In this document: positions 22,839-31,672 of the stretch, piece by piece
How the letters are laid out: each line of letters starts with the position of its first letter
How positions within the stretch are numbered: the first letter of the stretch is position 1
From: Pseudoprimorskyibacter insulae
Lineage (GTDB): Bacteria > Pseudomonadota > Alphaproteobacteria > Rhodobacterales > Rhodobacteraceae
DNA: 64,000 nucleotides
Assembly (NCBI RefSeq): GCF_900302505.1
Contig: NZ_OMOJ01000007.1
Location: 62,001 to 126,000 of the forward strand
Reading direction: 5' to 3'
Translations under genes and position numbers: made by a program
Notes under the pieces: generated by a model
What the model was told of the DNA's origin: nothing
Database searches by the model: none
The model's input: only the letters and a program-made list of their open reading frames with translations

Positions 22839-23957
22839 TCAGACGCGCATCGGCATGACGACGTAAATGGCCGACGTGTCGGTGCCTTCGCGCATCAGGG
22901 TCGGATCACCGGACGAGTTGAACAGGAACACCGCGTTTTCACGGTCCACCTGGCTGGCGATTTCCAGCAGGTACTTGGCGTTAAAGCCAATTTCCAATCG
23001 CTCATCGGCATAAGCGACGGCCAGTTCTTCTTCGGCGGCGCCGCTGTCCGGGGCGTTGACCGACAGGATCAGGCGGTCTTCGTCCAGTTGCAGTTTCACT
23101 GCGCGCGACCGTTCTGAACTGACGGTGGCCACACGGTCAACCGCTTTTGCAAAGTCAGCGGCGTCTACTTCCAGCTTACGGGTGTTGCCCGTCGGAATGA
23201 CGCGGCTGTAATCGGGGAAGGTGCCGTCGATGACCTTCGACGTCAGGGTGATGTTCGGCGTGGCAAAGCGCACCTTGGTTTCCGACACCGACACAGCGAT
23301 TTGCATGTCGTCATCGTCCAGCAGTTTGCGCAATTCGCCAACGGTTTTGCGCGGCACGATCACACCGGGCATGCCTTCGGCCCCGTCGGGCAACGGCGCA
23401 TCGATGCGGGCCAGACGGTGGCCATCGGTCGCAACGCAGCGCAGGGCGCGGCCATCTTCGCTATCGGCCAGATGCATGTAGACGCCGTTCAGGTAATAGC
23501 GCGTTTCCTCGGTCGAAATGGCAAACTTCGACTTGTCGAACAGGCGGCGCAGCACCGATGCGGGCGCGCCAAAGTTCGTGGTGTATTCGGACGAGGCCAT
23601 GACCGGGAAATCTTCGCGCGGCAGGGTCGCCAGCGAAAAGTTCGACCGGCCCGCTTCGACCGTCAGGCGGCCCGTTGCGGCGTCGTCGGTCAAAGTGACC
23701 AGCGCCCCATCGGGCAGTTTGCGAACGATTTCGTGCAACGTCACGGCGCTGACCGTGGTGGCCCCGGCGCGTTCGACCTGTGCGGGGGCCTTGTCGACCA
23801 CCTCAATATCCAAGTCAGTGGCGCGGAACTGCACGTCGCTGCCATCAGCCTCGATCAAGACATTGGCCAGGATCGGGATCGTGTTGCGCCTCTCGACCAC
23901 GGACTGGGCCTGAGAGACCGCTTTGAGCAGCGCGGCGCGTTCAATGCTGAATTTCAT
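22839..23957 (-). CDS. dnaN: DNA polymerase III beta subunit (sliding clamp)
   Basis: A 372-residue protein that forms the ring tying the replicative polymerase to DNA. The three repeated clamp folds are evident: MKFSIERAALLKAVSQAQSVVERRNTIPILANVLIEA at the start, a middle domain with VATDGHRLARIDAPLP, and a C-terminal part with INAKYLLEIAS-like FNAKYLLEIASQ, ending YVVMPMRV, the usual C terminus. The ATG at 23957 gives the standard MKFSIER start; six further in-frame codons upstream are not needed. It is separated from dnaA by about 200 bp that contain a terminator, so it may have its own promoter. Confidence 0.97.
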   Translation of the reverse strand: MKFSIERAALLKAVSQAQSVVERRNTIPILANVLIEADGSDVQFRATDLDIEVVDKAPAQVERAGATTVSAVTLHEIVRKLPDGALVTLTDDAATGRLTVEAGRSNFSLATLPREDFPVMASSEYTTNFGAPASVLRRLFDKSKFAISTEETRYYLNGVYMHLADSEDGRALRCVATDGHRLARIDAPLPDGAEGMPGVIVPRKTVGELRKLLDDDDMQIAVSVSETKVRFATPNITLTSKVIDGTFPDYSRVIPTGNTRKLEVDAADFAKAVDRVATVSSERSRAVKLQLDEDRLILSVNAPDSGAAEEELAVAYADERLEIGFNAKYLLEIASQVDRENAVFLFNSSGDPTLMREGTDTSAIYVVMPMRV

Positions 23958-24099
23958 GTCCCTGTTCCCTCTCACGTACCCGGGACAGGAAAGCTACCTG
24001 AAATCCACGGCGGTACAATGGTCTTTTACTGTTTTCCGCCGGTTGGCCTTGGCCGTCAAGTGCGCTCGTACAATCCGGCGTCAGGGTGGCACCAAAAGG

Positions 24100-24129
24100 A
24101 AACGGCGGGGCATTGCTGACCCGCCGTTT
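24100..24129 (-). terminator. Intrinsic terminator after dnaA
   Basis: AAACGGCGGG (24100-24109) and CCCGCCGTTT (24120-24129) make a perfect 10-bp stem with a 10-base loop. On the minus strand it is followed by TTTCCTTTT. It lies between dnaA and dnaN and implies that dnaN has a separate promoter in the remaining 140 bp, or depends on partial read-through. Confidence 0.75.
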
Positions 24130-24156
24130 GCATGGATTTTATTCTGATGCCTTGGA

Positions 24157-25542
24157 TCAGGACTCAAGCGCCCGGCGCAGCAGTTCGACATCTTCGTCGA
24201 TCTGGGCGTCTTGCATGCGCAGTTCTTCGATCCGCTTCACGCCATGCATGACGGTCGTGTGGTCGCGCCCGCCAAAACGGCGACCGATTTCCGGCAACGA
24301 CCGGCTGGTCAGCTGCTTGCATAGAAACATCGCCACCTGACGCGGGCGGGCAAAGGCACGCAGACGCTTGGGCCCGATCAGATCGCTGATGCGGATGTTG
24401 TAATGTTCGGCCACGCGGCGCTGAATTTCCTCGATCGAGATTTTCTGCTGCGAAGCGCGCAGAACGTCGGCAAGGCAATCCTGCGTCAGCTCCATCGTGA
24501 TCGGCTTGCCGACCAGCGAGGCAAAGGCGAACAGACGGGTCAGCGCACCTTCCAGAACGCGGACGTTGGTCGAAATACGATGCGCCAGGAATTCGACGAT
24601 GCCGTCATCCAGTTCCAGCGTCGGGTACAGAACGCGCTGCGCTTCGACCTTCGACTGAAGAATGCCAAGGCGCAGTTCGTAGTCGGTTGGGTGCAGATCG
24701 ACCACAAGGCCCGATTGCAGACGCGACCGGATGCGGTTTTCCAGATCCTTGATTTCATCCGGCGCGCGGTCGGCGGAAATGACGATCTGTTTTTGCTGTT
24801 CGATCAGCGCGTTGAAGGTGTGGAAGAACTCATCCTGAGTCGAATCCTTGCCCGCGATGAACTGAACATCATCGACCATCAGCACATCAACCGAACGGAA
24901 CAGTTCCTTGAAGTCCATCATGCGGCGGTCACGCAGCGCTTGCACAAAGCGGTACATGAACTGTTCAGCCGACAGATACAGGACGTTCAGGTCGGGACGG
25001 TTCCTGCGCAGTTCCCACGAAATCGCGTGCATCAGGTGGGTCTTACCCAAGCCGACGCCGCCATAGAGGAACAGCGGGTTGAAGGTCACAACGCTGCCTT
25101 CGGCCACGCGGCGCGCTGCGGCATGGGCCAATTCGTTCGGCTTGCCGACGACGAAGTTGTCGAAGGTAAAGCGCGGATCCAAGGGCGCGCTGATCAGACC
25201 ATCATTCTGTGCGGCCGGCTTCGGCGCGGGGGCCGCAGCGGGTTGTTGCACAGGTGCCTGAGACGGTTGCGCCGCGATATTCGCCGCAACCTCAAAATCC
25301 AAACGTCGAATTCCGGCAACATGCGCATGCAGTTTCGCCAGAATCATATCACCGTAGTGTTGACGTACATAGTTCCCGACAAATGCCGTGGGGGCGTGAA
25401 ATACGGCGACGTCATTCGACTGTCGCGCAAAGTTCAGCGGTTCGATCCACGTTTTGTAGTTATTTTCCCCAATGGTATCGCAGATTTCGTTCCGCAAAAC
25501 CCGCCATGCTGCCGTCGTCATGCCGCTGCCGACCCTTTCCAT
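24157..25542 (-). CDS. dnaA: Chromosomal replication initiator DnaA
   Basis: A 461-residue AAA+ protein that binds DnaA boxes and opens the origin. Domain I (AWRVLRNEICDTIGENNYKTWIEPLNF) is followed by a Pro/Ala/Gln-rich domain II linker (about 90-115) and the AAA+ domain with Walker A GGVGLGKTHL and Walker B VLMVDDVQF. Domain IV carries the DnaA signature GRDHTTVMHGVKRIEEL. The ATG at 25542 has a purine-rich GGGGAAAGAAG just ahead; an alternative in-frame ATG is at 25521 (MTTAAWRVL), which is closer to the usual N terminus. rpsT lies upstream and dnaN downstream. Confidence 0.97.
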   Translation of the reverse strand: MERVGSGMTTAAWRVLRNEICDTIGENNYKTWIEPLNFARQSNDVAVFHAPTAFVGNYVRQHYGDMILAKLHAHVAGIRRLDFEVAANIAAQPSQAPVQQPAAAPAPKPAAQNDGLISAPLDPRFTFDNFVVGKPNELAHAAARRVAEGSVVTFNPLFLYGGVGLGKTHLMHAISWELRRNRPDLNVLYLSAEQFMYRFVQALRDRRMMDFKELFRSVDVLMVDDVQFIAGKDSTQDEFFHTFNALIEQQKQIVISADRAPDEIKDLENRIRSRLQSGLVVDLHPTDYELRLGILQSKVEAQRVLYPTLELDDGIVEFLAHRISTNVRVLEGALTRLFAFASLVGKPITMELTQDCLADVLRASQQKISIEEIQRRVAEHYNIRISDLIGPKRLRAFARPRQVAMFLCKQLTSRSLPEIGRRFGGRDHTTVMHGVKRIEELRMQDAQIDEDVELLRRALES

Positions 25543-25976
25543 TCTTCTTTCCCCATATTCGACGCCTGTAGCGCGGTCCTGTCCCTAAGACCGCGGCGGT
25601 CAACTACTGAAGAGAAGAAGAGATACCCGTCCGAAACTCGTGACCGAGATTCGGTGATCGACTTTCATCGACAACAGCCAAAACCCCATCGTTCGCGCAA
25701 CACACACCGGCGCGTAAAACGACAGGGCAAAATGGCCCGACTATTCCCAACATGGACGAAGCAAAGAAAAGTATCAGGCCACGAAATTCGCAGTTATCAC
25801 GACGACTGACACGGTCCGCGTAATGCGCGGTTTTTGTTCTTGCTGCTCGTCCCCCCAAGTAAACTGACTCGCACCCTCAAGATACCGCCCCGCACAAAGC
25901 GGGGGCAACATATCTTCGAACTTGACTCGGACTATCGTGGAAAAGAATCTATCGGCCACTCAAAAATAGCACAGTC
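25543..25976. other. Gene-free region upstream of dnaA
   Basis: About 430 bp with no convincing gene. It holds a GCGGTC/GACCGC hairpin at 25573-25594 in the dnaA leader, a CCCCGC/GCGGGG hairpin at 25887-25906, and a weak 5-bp hairpin followed by TTTTTG at 25816-25840. I find no consensus DnaA box (TTATCCACA or one mismatch), no AT-rich unwinding element and no TTAA-N7-TTAA CtrA site, so I do not call an origin here. Confidence 0.55.
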
Positions 25977-26008
25977 AGAAAAAAGGCGGCCCAAACTGGA
26001 CCGCCTTT
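25977..26008 (-). terminator. Intrinsic terminator of rpsT
   Basis: AAAGGCGG (25982-25989) and CCGCCTTT (26001-26008) form the stem; on the minus strand the hairpin is followed by a run of T residues. It lies 34 bases after the rpsT stop. Confidence 0.8.
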
Positions 26009-26041
26009 CGACAAACTTACTGATATCTAAGGATAATCAGC

Positions 26042-26305
26042 TTATCCCAGCGCTTTGACGCGGGCCGACAGGCGCGAGATTTTGCGCGATGCGGTGTTCT
26101 TGTGGAAGACGCCTTTGGTGACGCCGCGCATCAGTTCGGGCTGAGCAGCGCGCAGAGCTGCGGTCGCTGCTTCTTTGTCGCCCGAAGCAATTGCTTCTTC
26201 AACTTTGCGCAGGAAGGTACGGATGCGCGAACGGCGTGCTTTGTTGATTGCAAAGCGCTTTTCGTTCTGACGTGCGCGTTTTTTGGACTGGGGCGTATTT
26301 GCCAT
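26042..26305 (-). CDS. rpsT: 30S ribosomal protein S20
   Basis: An 87-residue basic protein of the small ribosomal subunit that binds the 5' domain of 16S rRNA. The N terminus [39 protein letters not shown] is the standard S20 start, and the C-terminal part [18 protein letters not shown] also fits. The ATG at 26305 is therefore chosen over 15 further in-frame codons upstream. It is transcribed alone with its own terminator. The rpsT-dnaA neighbourhood is common in Rhodobacterales. Confidence 0.97.
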   Translation of the reverse strand: MANTPQSKKRARQNEKRFAINKARRSRIRTFLRKVEEAIASGDKEAATAALRAAQPELMRGVTKGVFHKNTASRKISRLSARVKALG

Positions 26306-26447
26306 GATGATCGATCCCAATACGAAACTTTGTTTAGCGCAACGCCACAAAGGCCAGCCTCAGATCGCTGGACCGATTCTTGCCTAAGCGGGCATCACGC
26401 GCATGTATCGGCGTCATTTAAGGGAAGGGCAGCCAAATGAAAAGCAA

Positions 26448-26469
26448 AAAGCGCCCCGCAGGGCGCTTT
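26448..26469 (-). terminator. Intrinsic terminator of the enoyl-CoA hydratase gene
   Basis: AAAGCGCCC and GGGCGCTTT form a 9-bp stem with a 4-base loop, followed on the minus strand by TTTTGCTTTT. It begins three bases after the gene's stop. Confidence 0.85.
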
Positions 26470-26472
26470 CGC

Positions 26473-27249
26473 TTATTTGTCGCGGAACTGGGCGCCGCGT
26501 TTTTCCTGGAAGGCGGCCATGCCTTCCTTCTGATCCTCGGTGCAGAACAGCGAATGGAACAGGCGGCGTTCGAACAGCAGCCCTTCGCTCAGCGTTGTCT
26601 CATAGGATCGGTTGACCGCTTCTTTGGCCGCGATCGTGGTGATCATCGACTTTTCAGCGATCTTGGCAGCGGCGGCCTGCGCCTCTTCCATCAGGCTTTT
26701 GGCCGGAACAACGCGGCTGACCAGGCCCGAACGCTCGGCCTCTTCGGCATCCATGAAGCGGCCCGTCAGGTTCATGTCCATCGCTTTGGACTTGCCGACA
26801 TAGCGCGCAAGACGTTGCGTGCCGCCCATGCCGGCGATAACGCCAAGGTTAATCTCGGGCTGGCCAAATTTGGCGGTGTCCGCCGCAATGATGAAATCGC
26901 ACATCATCGCCAATTCGCAGCCGCCGCCCAAAGCATAGCCCGAAACAGCCGCGATCACGGGCTTGCGCACGCGCATGAAGGCGTTGTGTTCGTGGCCGAA
27001 GAAGTCCGACATATACATGTCGACGAAAGACTTCTCGGACATTTCCTTGATATCAGCACCTGCGGCAAAGGCCTTGGCCGAGCCGGTGATGATAATGCAG
27101 CGAACTTTGTCGTTGTTGTCTGCTTCATGCAGCGCCTGCGTCAACTCTCCCAATAGTTCAGAGTTGAGGGCGTTTAGCGCGTCAGGCCGGTTCAGCTTGA
27201 TTGTCGCAACGTGGGTTTCTACTTCGACGATGATCGTCTCATAGGCCAT
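26473..27249 (-). CDS. Enoyl-CoA hydratase
   Basis: A 258-residue crotonase that adds water across 2-enoyl-CoA in fatty-acid or related acid breakdown. The oxyanion-hole strand AAGADIKEM (near 63-70) and [16 protein letters not shown] (103-118) are present, and both catalytic glutamates are in place: Glu112 and Glu132 ([20 protein letters not shown]). The C-terminal helices ([21 protein letters not shown]) are typical of true hydratases of the short-chain type. GGAG precedes the ATG at 27249; twelve in-frame codons upstream look non-coding. It is a single-gene unit with its own terminator. Substrate preference is not certain. Confidence 0.92.
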   Translation of the reverse strand: MAYETIIVEVETHVATIKLNRPDALNALNSELLGELTQALHEADNNDKVRCIIITGSAKAFAAGADIKEMSEKSFVDMYMSDFFGHEHNAFMRVRKPVIAAVSGYALGGGCELAMMCDFIIAADTAKFGQPEINLGVIAGMGGTQRLARYVGKSKAMDMNLTGRFMDAEEAERSGLVSRVVPAKSLMEEAQAAAAKIAEKSMITTIAAKEAVNRSYETTLSEGLLFERRLFHSLFCTEDQKEGMAAFQEKRGAQFRDK

Positions 27250-27314
27250 GAAACTCGGCTCCGTCCGGTTGTTTGTGGCCTTCATCCCTGACCGATTAAT
27301 CGCGCTGGATCAAG

Positions 27315-28166
27315 TTATCTTTGACAGGTCGGGCAGTAGAAACTGGATCGGCCAGATTGAACGATGCGCTTGATTGCACTTGTGCAGCCATCTGCATGGC
27401 AGGGGTCGTTTTCGCGACCGTAGACATCGAACCGATGTTGAAAATAGCCCAGCTCTCCGTCCGCCTGACGGAAATCCTTGAGCGATGAACCGCCCGCCTC
27501 AATTGCCTCGGACAGGACATCGCGAATGATTGGGACCAGCGCTTCAATCGCTTTGCGACTAAGGGTTTCGCAGCGCCTGTCAGGGCGAATGCCCGCGCGG
27601 AACAGGGTTTCACACACATATATATTGCCCAGCCCCGCGACGACTTTCTGATCGAGTAGCGCGGTCTTGATCGGCGTCTTTCGTCCCTTCAAACGATCCG
27701 CCAGATGAGGGCCGTCAAACGTGTTGCTGAACGGCTCTGGGCCAAGCGATGACAGCAGCGGATGACGTTGCGGCGCATCGGACGGCAGCAGATCCATTGC
27801 GCCAAACCGTCGCGGATCGTTGAACGTGATTCGAGCGCCCGATTCCATGTGCAGCACCACATGATCGTGCTTTTCCGGCGCGGGATGGTCATGCACGAAC
27901 CGCCCCAAGGGGTCGCCCGACACCAACATGCGGCCAGACATACCCAAATGCACCAGAAGCGTTTCGCCCGAATCGAGATCCGCCAGAATGTATTTGGACC
28001 GCCGCCCAAGCCGCAAAATACGCCGCCCGGTCAGGCGCGCCGCCATATTCTCGGGGAAGGGCCAGCGCAGATCGGGGCGGTTCACATCGGCCTGCGCGAT
28101 GACAACGCCTTCCATCACCGGGGCCAAACCTCGGCGGACGGTTTCAACCTCGGGCAGTTCGGGCAT
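27315..28166 (-). CDS. mutM: Formamidopyrimidine-DNA glycosylase (Fpg/MutM)
   Basis: A 283-residue base-excision repair enzyme that removes 8-oxoguanine and cuts the abasic site. The catalytic N terminus is intact: after Met removal Pro1 and Glu2 in [13 protein letters not shown]. The middle holds HLGMSGRML, and the C terminus a helix-two-turn-helix ([14 protein letters not shown]) and a four-cysteine zinc finger (from PCHADGCT to YCPTCQR). The ATG at 28166 follows GGAG by seven bases; the 47 codons further upstream in frame overlap the ubiE promoter region and are not Fpg. It is divergent from ubiE. Confidence 0.97.
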   Translation of the reverse strand: MPELPEVETVRRGLAPVMEGVVIAQADVNRPDLRWPFPENMAARLTGRRILRLGRRSKYILADLDSGETLLVHLGMSGRMLVSGDPLGRFVHDHPAPEKHDHVVLHMESGARITFNDPRRFGAMDLLPSDAPQRHPLLSSLGPEPFSNTFDGPHLADRLKGRKTPIKTALLDQKVVAGLGNIYVCETLFRAGIRPDRRCETLSRKAIEALVPIIRDVLSEAIEAGGSSLKDFRQADGELGYFQHRFDVYGRENDPCHADGCTSAIKRIVQSGRSSFYCPTCQR

Positions 28167-28312
28167 GCTGGCTCTCCGTTTTGTTTTAGGGGATATGGCA
28201 CTGAAACCGCCTTGTTTCCAGTCAACCTGAGACACCCTGCCCCCTTGGACAGTTTGTATCGTTGCCCCATCTGTGGCACTGGTCACGGCAAGCTCATTAC
28301 GGGACAAAGACT

Positions 28313-29059
28313 ATGACGGACGACAGCACCACCCATTTCGGTTTTCAGACCGTTCGCGAATCTGAAAAGGCGGGACGGGTTCAGGGGGTTTTTGGGTCAG
28401 TTGCATCGAAATACGATGTTATGAATGACGCGATGTCGCTGGGCATCCACCGCATCTGGAAAGACGCGATGATGGACTGGTTGGCCCCGCGTCCGGGTCA
28501 GAAGTTGCTGGATGTGGCAGGCGGCACGGGTGATATTTCTTTTCGCTTTTTAAAACGTGCAGGCCATGGCCATGCGACGGTGTGCGATTTGACCGAACCC
28601 ATGCTGGTTGAAGGGCGCAAACGGGCTGAAGCGGGTGCTTTGCACGACAGTCTGGATTGGGTTGTCGGCGATGCGATGAATCTGCCGTTCCCGGACAATA
28701 GCTTTGACGTCTATACGATCAGCTTTGGCATTCGGAACGTCACGCGCCCGCAAGAGGCCCTGAATGAAGCCTATCGCGTGCTGCGCCCCGGCGGGCGGTT
28801 GATGGTGCTGGAATTCAGCCAGATCCCGACGCCCGCGCTGCAATGGGCCTATGATCGATATTCGTTCAACTTGATTCCGTGGATGGGGCAGGTAATTGCG
28901 AATGATCGCGATAGCTATCAATACCTTGTTGAATCCATTCGAAAGTTCCCGGATCAGGAAACCTTTCTAGGCATGGTGCGTCAGGCTGGTTTTGAAAATG
29001 CCAAATACCGCAATCTGACGCTTGGCATTGCCTGTCTGCATTCGGGTTGGAAAATCTGA
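28313..29059 (+). CDS. ubiE: Demethylmenaquinone/2-methoxy-6-polyprenyl-1,4-benzoquinol methyltransferase
   Basis: A 248-residue class I SAM-dependent C-methyltransferase of ubiquinone synthesis. The SAM-binding motif [16 protein letters not shown] lies near residue 65; the UbiE signatures [18 protein letters not shown] and [35 protein letters not shown] follow. The ATG at 28313 gives the expected start. Its stop codon overlaps the ATG of ubiB by one base (TGATG), so the two quinone genes are coupled, the usual arrangement in alphaproteobacteria. Confidence 0.97.
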   Translation: MTDDSTTHFGFQTVRESEKAGRVQGVFGSVASKYDVMNDAMSLGIHRIWKDAMMDWLAPRPGQKLLDVAGGTGDISFRFLKRAGHGHATVCDLTEPMLVEGRKRAEAGALHDSLDWVVGDAMNLPFPDNSFDVYTISFGIRNVTRPQEALNEAYRVLRPGGRLMVLEFSQIPTPALQWAYDRYSFNLIPWMGQVIANDRDSYQYLVESIRKFPDQETFLGMVRQAGFENAKYRNLTLGIACLHSGWKI

Positions 29060-30582
29060 TGCGCGGACCTCACAACATCTGGCGCTTGGTTCGGACAGGC
29101 GCAACCTTTGAACGCACTGGTGCGATGCGCGATGTACTTGACGCGATGGATGCGCCCCGCCCTCTGCGTTTGGCCGCGCGCCTGCTGGGATGGCCGTTCA
29201 AATGGCTGGGCTACAAAGGTGATGAGGCGATGCCGCCGATCACCCGCGCCCTGAGCGCGCTTGGCCCGGCCTATATTAAATTCGGTCAGATTTTATCAAC
29301 TCGGCCCGATGTGGTCGGCGCGGATATGGCGCTGCAACTGCGTGTGCTTCAGGACAAACTGCCGCCGTTTTCCGTGGCTGCTGCGAAAGAAGCTGTGCAG
29401 GTCGAACTGGGCGAAAGCGCGGATTCGATTTTCACCAGTTTCAGTGAGCCGGTTGCGGCCGCTTCGATCGCGCAGGTGCACCGCGCCGAATTGGCAGAAA
29501 CGGGCGAGGTGGTCGCCGTCAAAGTTTTGCGCCCCGGTATTGAACGTGCGTTCCAAAAAGACATCGATGCGTTTTACCTTGCCGCGCGGATGATTGAGCT
29601 TTTGTCCCCATCATCGCGCCGCCTGCGCCCGATGGACGTGATTAAGCACTTCGAAGGTGTGGTCCAAGGCGAATTGGATCTGCGGCTGGAGGCTGCCTCT
29701 GCCTCTGAGTTCGCGGCGAACACCGAAAAAGACGAAGGTTTCCAACTGCCTGCGGTAAAATGGAAATTCTCTGGCCGTCGGGTGATGACGCAATCCTGGG
29801 CCGAAGGTGTGCCGCTGGGCGACAATGCCGCGCTGGATGCCGCTGGGCATGACCGTGTTGTACTGGGCCATCGGGTTTTGCAACTGTTCCTGAGCCACGC
29901 GCTGCGTGATGGGTTCTTCCACGCTGACATGCACCAAGGCAACCTCAAGGTCGCTGCCAACGGGGATATCATCGCGTTGGACTTTGGCATCATGGGCCAC
30001 ATCGACGAATACACGCGCCGGGTTTACGCCGAGATTCTGTTTGGGTTTATCCGCCGTGATTATAAGCGGGTCGCTCAGGTCCATTTTGAGGCCGGCTATG
30101 TGCCTGCTGATCGCGATGTGGATGAGTTTGCCCGTGCGCTGCGCGCGGTCGGAGAGCCGATCTTTGGTATGGACGCGACGCGAATCTCTATGGGGCGGCT
30201 GCTCAACTACCTGTTTGAGGTGACCGAGCGGTTTGGGATGCAAACCCGGACCGAACTGATTCTATTGCAGCGGACAATGGTCGTGGTCGAAGGCGTTGCC
30301 AGATCGCTCGATCCGCATATCAACATCTGGGACGTCGCGCGCCCAATCGTTGAGGACTATATCAAAACCTCAATTGGCCCGCGAGCCGTGATGCAGGATC
30401 TGATGAAAACCGCGATTGTCTTGGGGCGATTTGGCCCCCGTTTGCCTGACATGGTCGAAGCGGCATTGATGCGGCAGACGACCGATGCGGAAAAAGAAAC
30501 GCCTTCGAAATCAGGTAGATGGCTGTTCTTTGGAGCCGGTCTTACCCTTGGTGCAGGGATCGCCCTGATCACATTGTTCTAA
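29059..30582 (+). CDS. ubiB: Ubiquinone biosynthesis regulatory protein kinase UbiB
   Basis: A 507-residue ABC1/ADCK atypical kinase-like protein needed for ubiquinone synthesis. The family's KxGQ motif is AYIKFGQILSTRPD (near residues 75-88). The Ala-rich nucleotide loop region (PVAAASIAQVHRAEL), the invariant Lys strand VAVKVLRPG, the catalytic loop HADMHQGNL and the metal-binding ALDFGIMGH follow. The C terminus ends in a hydrophobic segment (about 487-507) that probably anchors it in the membrane. It is coupled to ubiE by a one-base overlap. A terminator follows six bases after the stop. Confidence 0.96.
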   Translation: MRGPHNIWRLVRTGATFERTGAMRDVLDAMDAPRPLRLAARLLGWPFKWLGYKGDEAMPPITRALSALGPAYIKFGQILSTRPDVVGADMALQLRVLQDKLPPFSVAAAKEAVQVELGESADSIFTSFSEPVAAASIAQVHRAELAETGEVVAVKVLRPGIERAFQKDIDAFYLAARMIELLSPSSRRLRPMDVIKHFEGVVQGELDLRLEAASASEFAANTEKDEGFQLPAVKWKFSGRRVMTQSWAEGVPLGDNAALDAAGHDRVVLGHRVLQLFLSHALRDGFFHADMHQGNLKVAANGDIIALDFGIMGHIDEYTRRVYAEILFGFIRRDYKRVAQVHFEAGYVPADRDVDEFARALRAVGEPIFGMDATRISMGRLLNYLFEVTERFGMQTRTELILLQRTMVVVEGVARSLDPHINIWDVARPIVEDYIKTSIGPRAVMQDLMKTAIVLGRFGPRLPDMVEAALMRQTTDAEKETPSKSGRWLFFGAGLTLGAGIALITLF

Positions 30583-30588
30583 AAAGAA

Positions 30589-30612
30589 AACGGCGGCCCA
30601 AAGGCCGCCGTT
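30589..30612. terminator. Bidirectional intrinsic terminator between ubiB and the small secreted protein gene
   Basis: AACGGCGGCC and GGCCGCCGTT form a perfect 10-bp stem with loop CAAA. On the minus strand it is followed by TTCTTTTT, and on the plus strand only by TTCCC, so it is stronger for the leftward gene. Confidence 0.85.
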
Positions 30613-30636
30613 CCCGTTCAGCCGAAGCTGAAAATC

Positions 30637-30816
30637 TTAGGTGCCCGACGAGGCTGCGATTGCGATGATCCCAATCATGCCAGCAACGATTGCAATGGCG
30701 GGAACTTCAGCAAAGCCCTGGGTTGCCAGGAACGGGTCAACAGTGGTCACGTCCTGTGCAATTGCCGGTGCGGCTGCCAGAACGGCAACAGCGGCGAGGA
30801 TCGAAAGCTTCTTCAT
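30637..30816 (-). CDS. Small exported single-span protein
   Basis: A 59-residue protein with a signal peptide (residues 1-20, MKKLSILAAVAVLAAAPAIAQ) and a mature part of about 39 residues. The mature part consists of a short polar stretch (DVTTVDPFLATQGFAEVP) and a hydrophobic segment (AIAIVAGMIGIIAIAA) ending in SSGT. Similar tiny exported proteins are common in Rhodobacterales and have no assigned function. Good expression is suggested by GGAGAG before the ATG, a good sigma70-like promoter and a strong terminator. The N-terminal 19 codons further upstream in frame are not used. Possible roles: membrane-associated peptide or envelope stress factor; neither is shown. Confidence 0.75.
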   Translation of the reverse strand: MKKLSILAAVAVLAAAPAIAQDVTTVDPFLATQGFAEVPAIAIVAGMIGIIAIAASSGT

Positions 30817-30860
30817 AATTCTCTCCAGACTCAAAGAAGGGGCGCGCGCCCTATGTGTTG

Positions 30861-30889
30861 GTTCTAGACACATGCACGACAGAGTTCAA
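30861..30889 (-). promoter_or_regulatory. Sigma70-type promoter of the small exported protein
   Basis: Minus-strand TTGAAC (30889-30884), a 17-bp spacer and TAGAAC (30866-30861), placing transcription start about 40 bases before the ATG at 30816. Confidence 0.55.
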
Positions 30890-31018
30890 ACTTGATTTCA
30901 ATGTCGGGACAGTTCTTGCGGAAATACGCCGGTAGCGCAGCGTTTTGGCAACAAAAATGGGCAAGCGGCCATCGGAAGTACAAAAAACTGTCATTTTGGA
31001 TAGGGTCCAAGGCGGCGA

Positions 31019-31672
31019 CTATACATGTGTGGCCCGAACACCAATGACCGCATCAGGCGCAATTTCTTGACCTGTCCTAAGGCGTAGCGTCGCTTGGCCG
31101 TTTTCATTGCGAACTTCGGTGACCGTTGCATAGTGCGACACAGGCTGATTTGAAGTCGATCCGTCAGAGCGGGAGTACACGGCCGTAAGTTCGTAGTCTC
31201 CGTTTGCTAGGCGCGTGCCATTCCCGTCGGTTCCTGCCCATTCAAGGGTCATACCGTCGGTCGTAAGTGATTGGGTCGATACCAGTTGCCCATTTGAAGT
31301 CCGCACTTCCAGCTGTGCGGAGCTTGCCAAAGGATCGCCGGGCACAACCAAGTCAACCGGGACCGATTCGAAGTGCACAGCGCTTTCTGTCAGCACGTCA
31401 CGATCGATCCAGCCACTATACTGCATTAAGTCTGCTCCGACCAATTTCGAAGACATTTCTCTGAGCAAGTCATTTGTCAGAACCTGTTGTTCAACCGATG
31501 AGAAAGTGGCCAGTTGAACGGCAAAATCCTCTGCGTCGACTGGGTTTAATGGGTCCTGATTCTGCATTTGTGCCGTCAGCATTTTTAGGAATGTGTCAAA
31601 GTCTGAACTTAACGTGGCCTCCTTTTGGGATGCATGGGGGGCGGCGGTTGCGGACGATACGGCATCGATCAT
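31019..31672 (-). CDS. flgD: Flagellar hook assembly protein FlgD
   Basis: A 217-residue hook-cap protein that guides hook subunit assembly outside the cell. The conserved N-terminal motif is clear: FDTFLKMLTAQMQNQDPLNPVDAEDFAVQLATFSSVEQQ, about residues 25-65. The C-terminal half (about 95-210) has the FlgD Ig-like fold (LEWAGTDGNGTRLANGDYELTAVY). It overlaps fliK by four bases, so the two are coupled. The hook protein gene flgE, normally its close partner, is not in the window. Confidence 0.95.
   Translation of the reverse strand: MIDAVSSATAAPHASQKEATLSSDFDTFLKMLTAQMQNQDPLNPVDAEDFAVQLATFSSVEQQVLTNDLLREMSSKLVGADLMQYSGWIDRDVLTESAVHFESVPVDLVVPGDPLASSAQLEVRTSNGQLVSTQSLTTDGMTLEWAGTDGNGTRLANGDYELTAVYSRSDGSTSNQPVSHYATVTEVRNENGQATLRLRTGQEIAPDAVIGVRATHV

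Noticed and set aside
25816-25840. Short hairpin with T run upstream of dnaA
   Set aside because: Only a 5-bp stem, with no gene or promoter in the right direction for it to serve.
26041-26050. TTATCCCAG as a DnaA box
   Set aside because: It lies at the rpsT stop codon, deviates at two of nine positions and stands alone.
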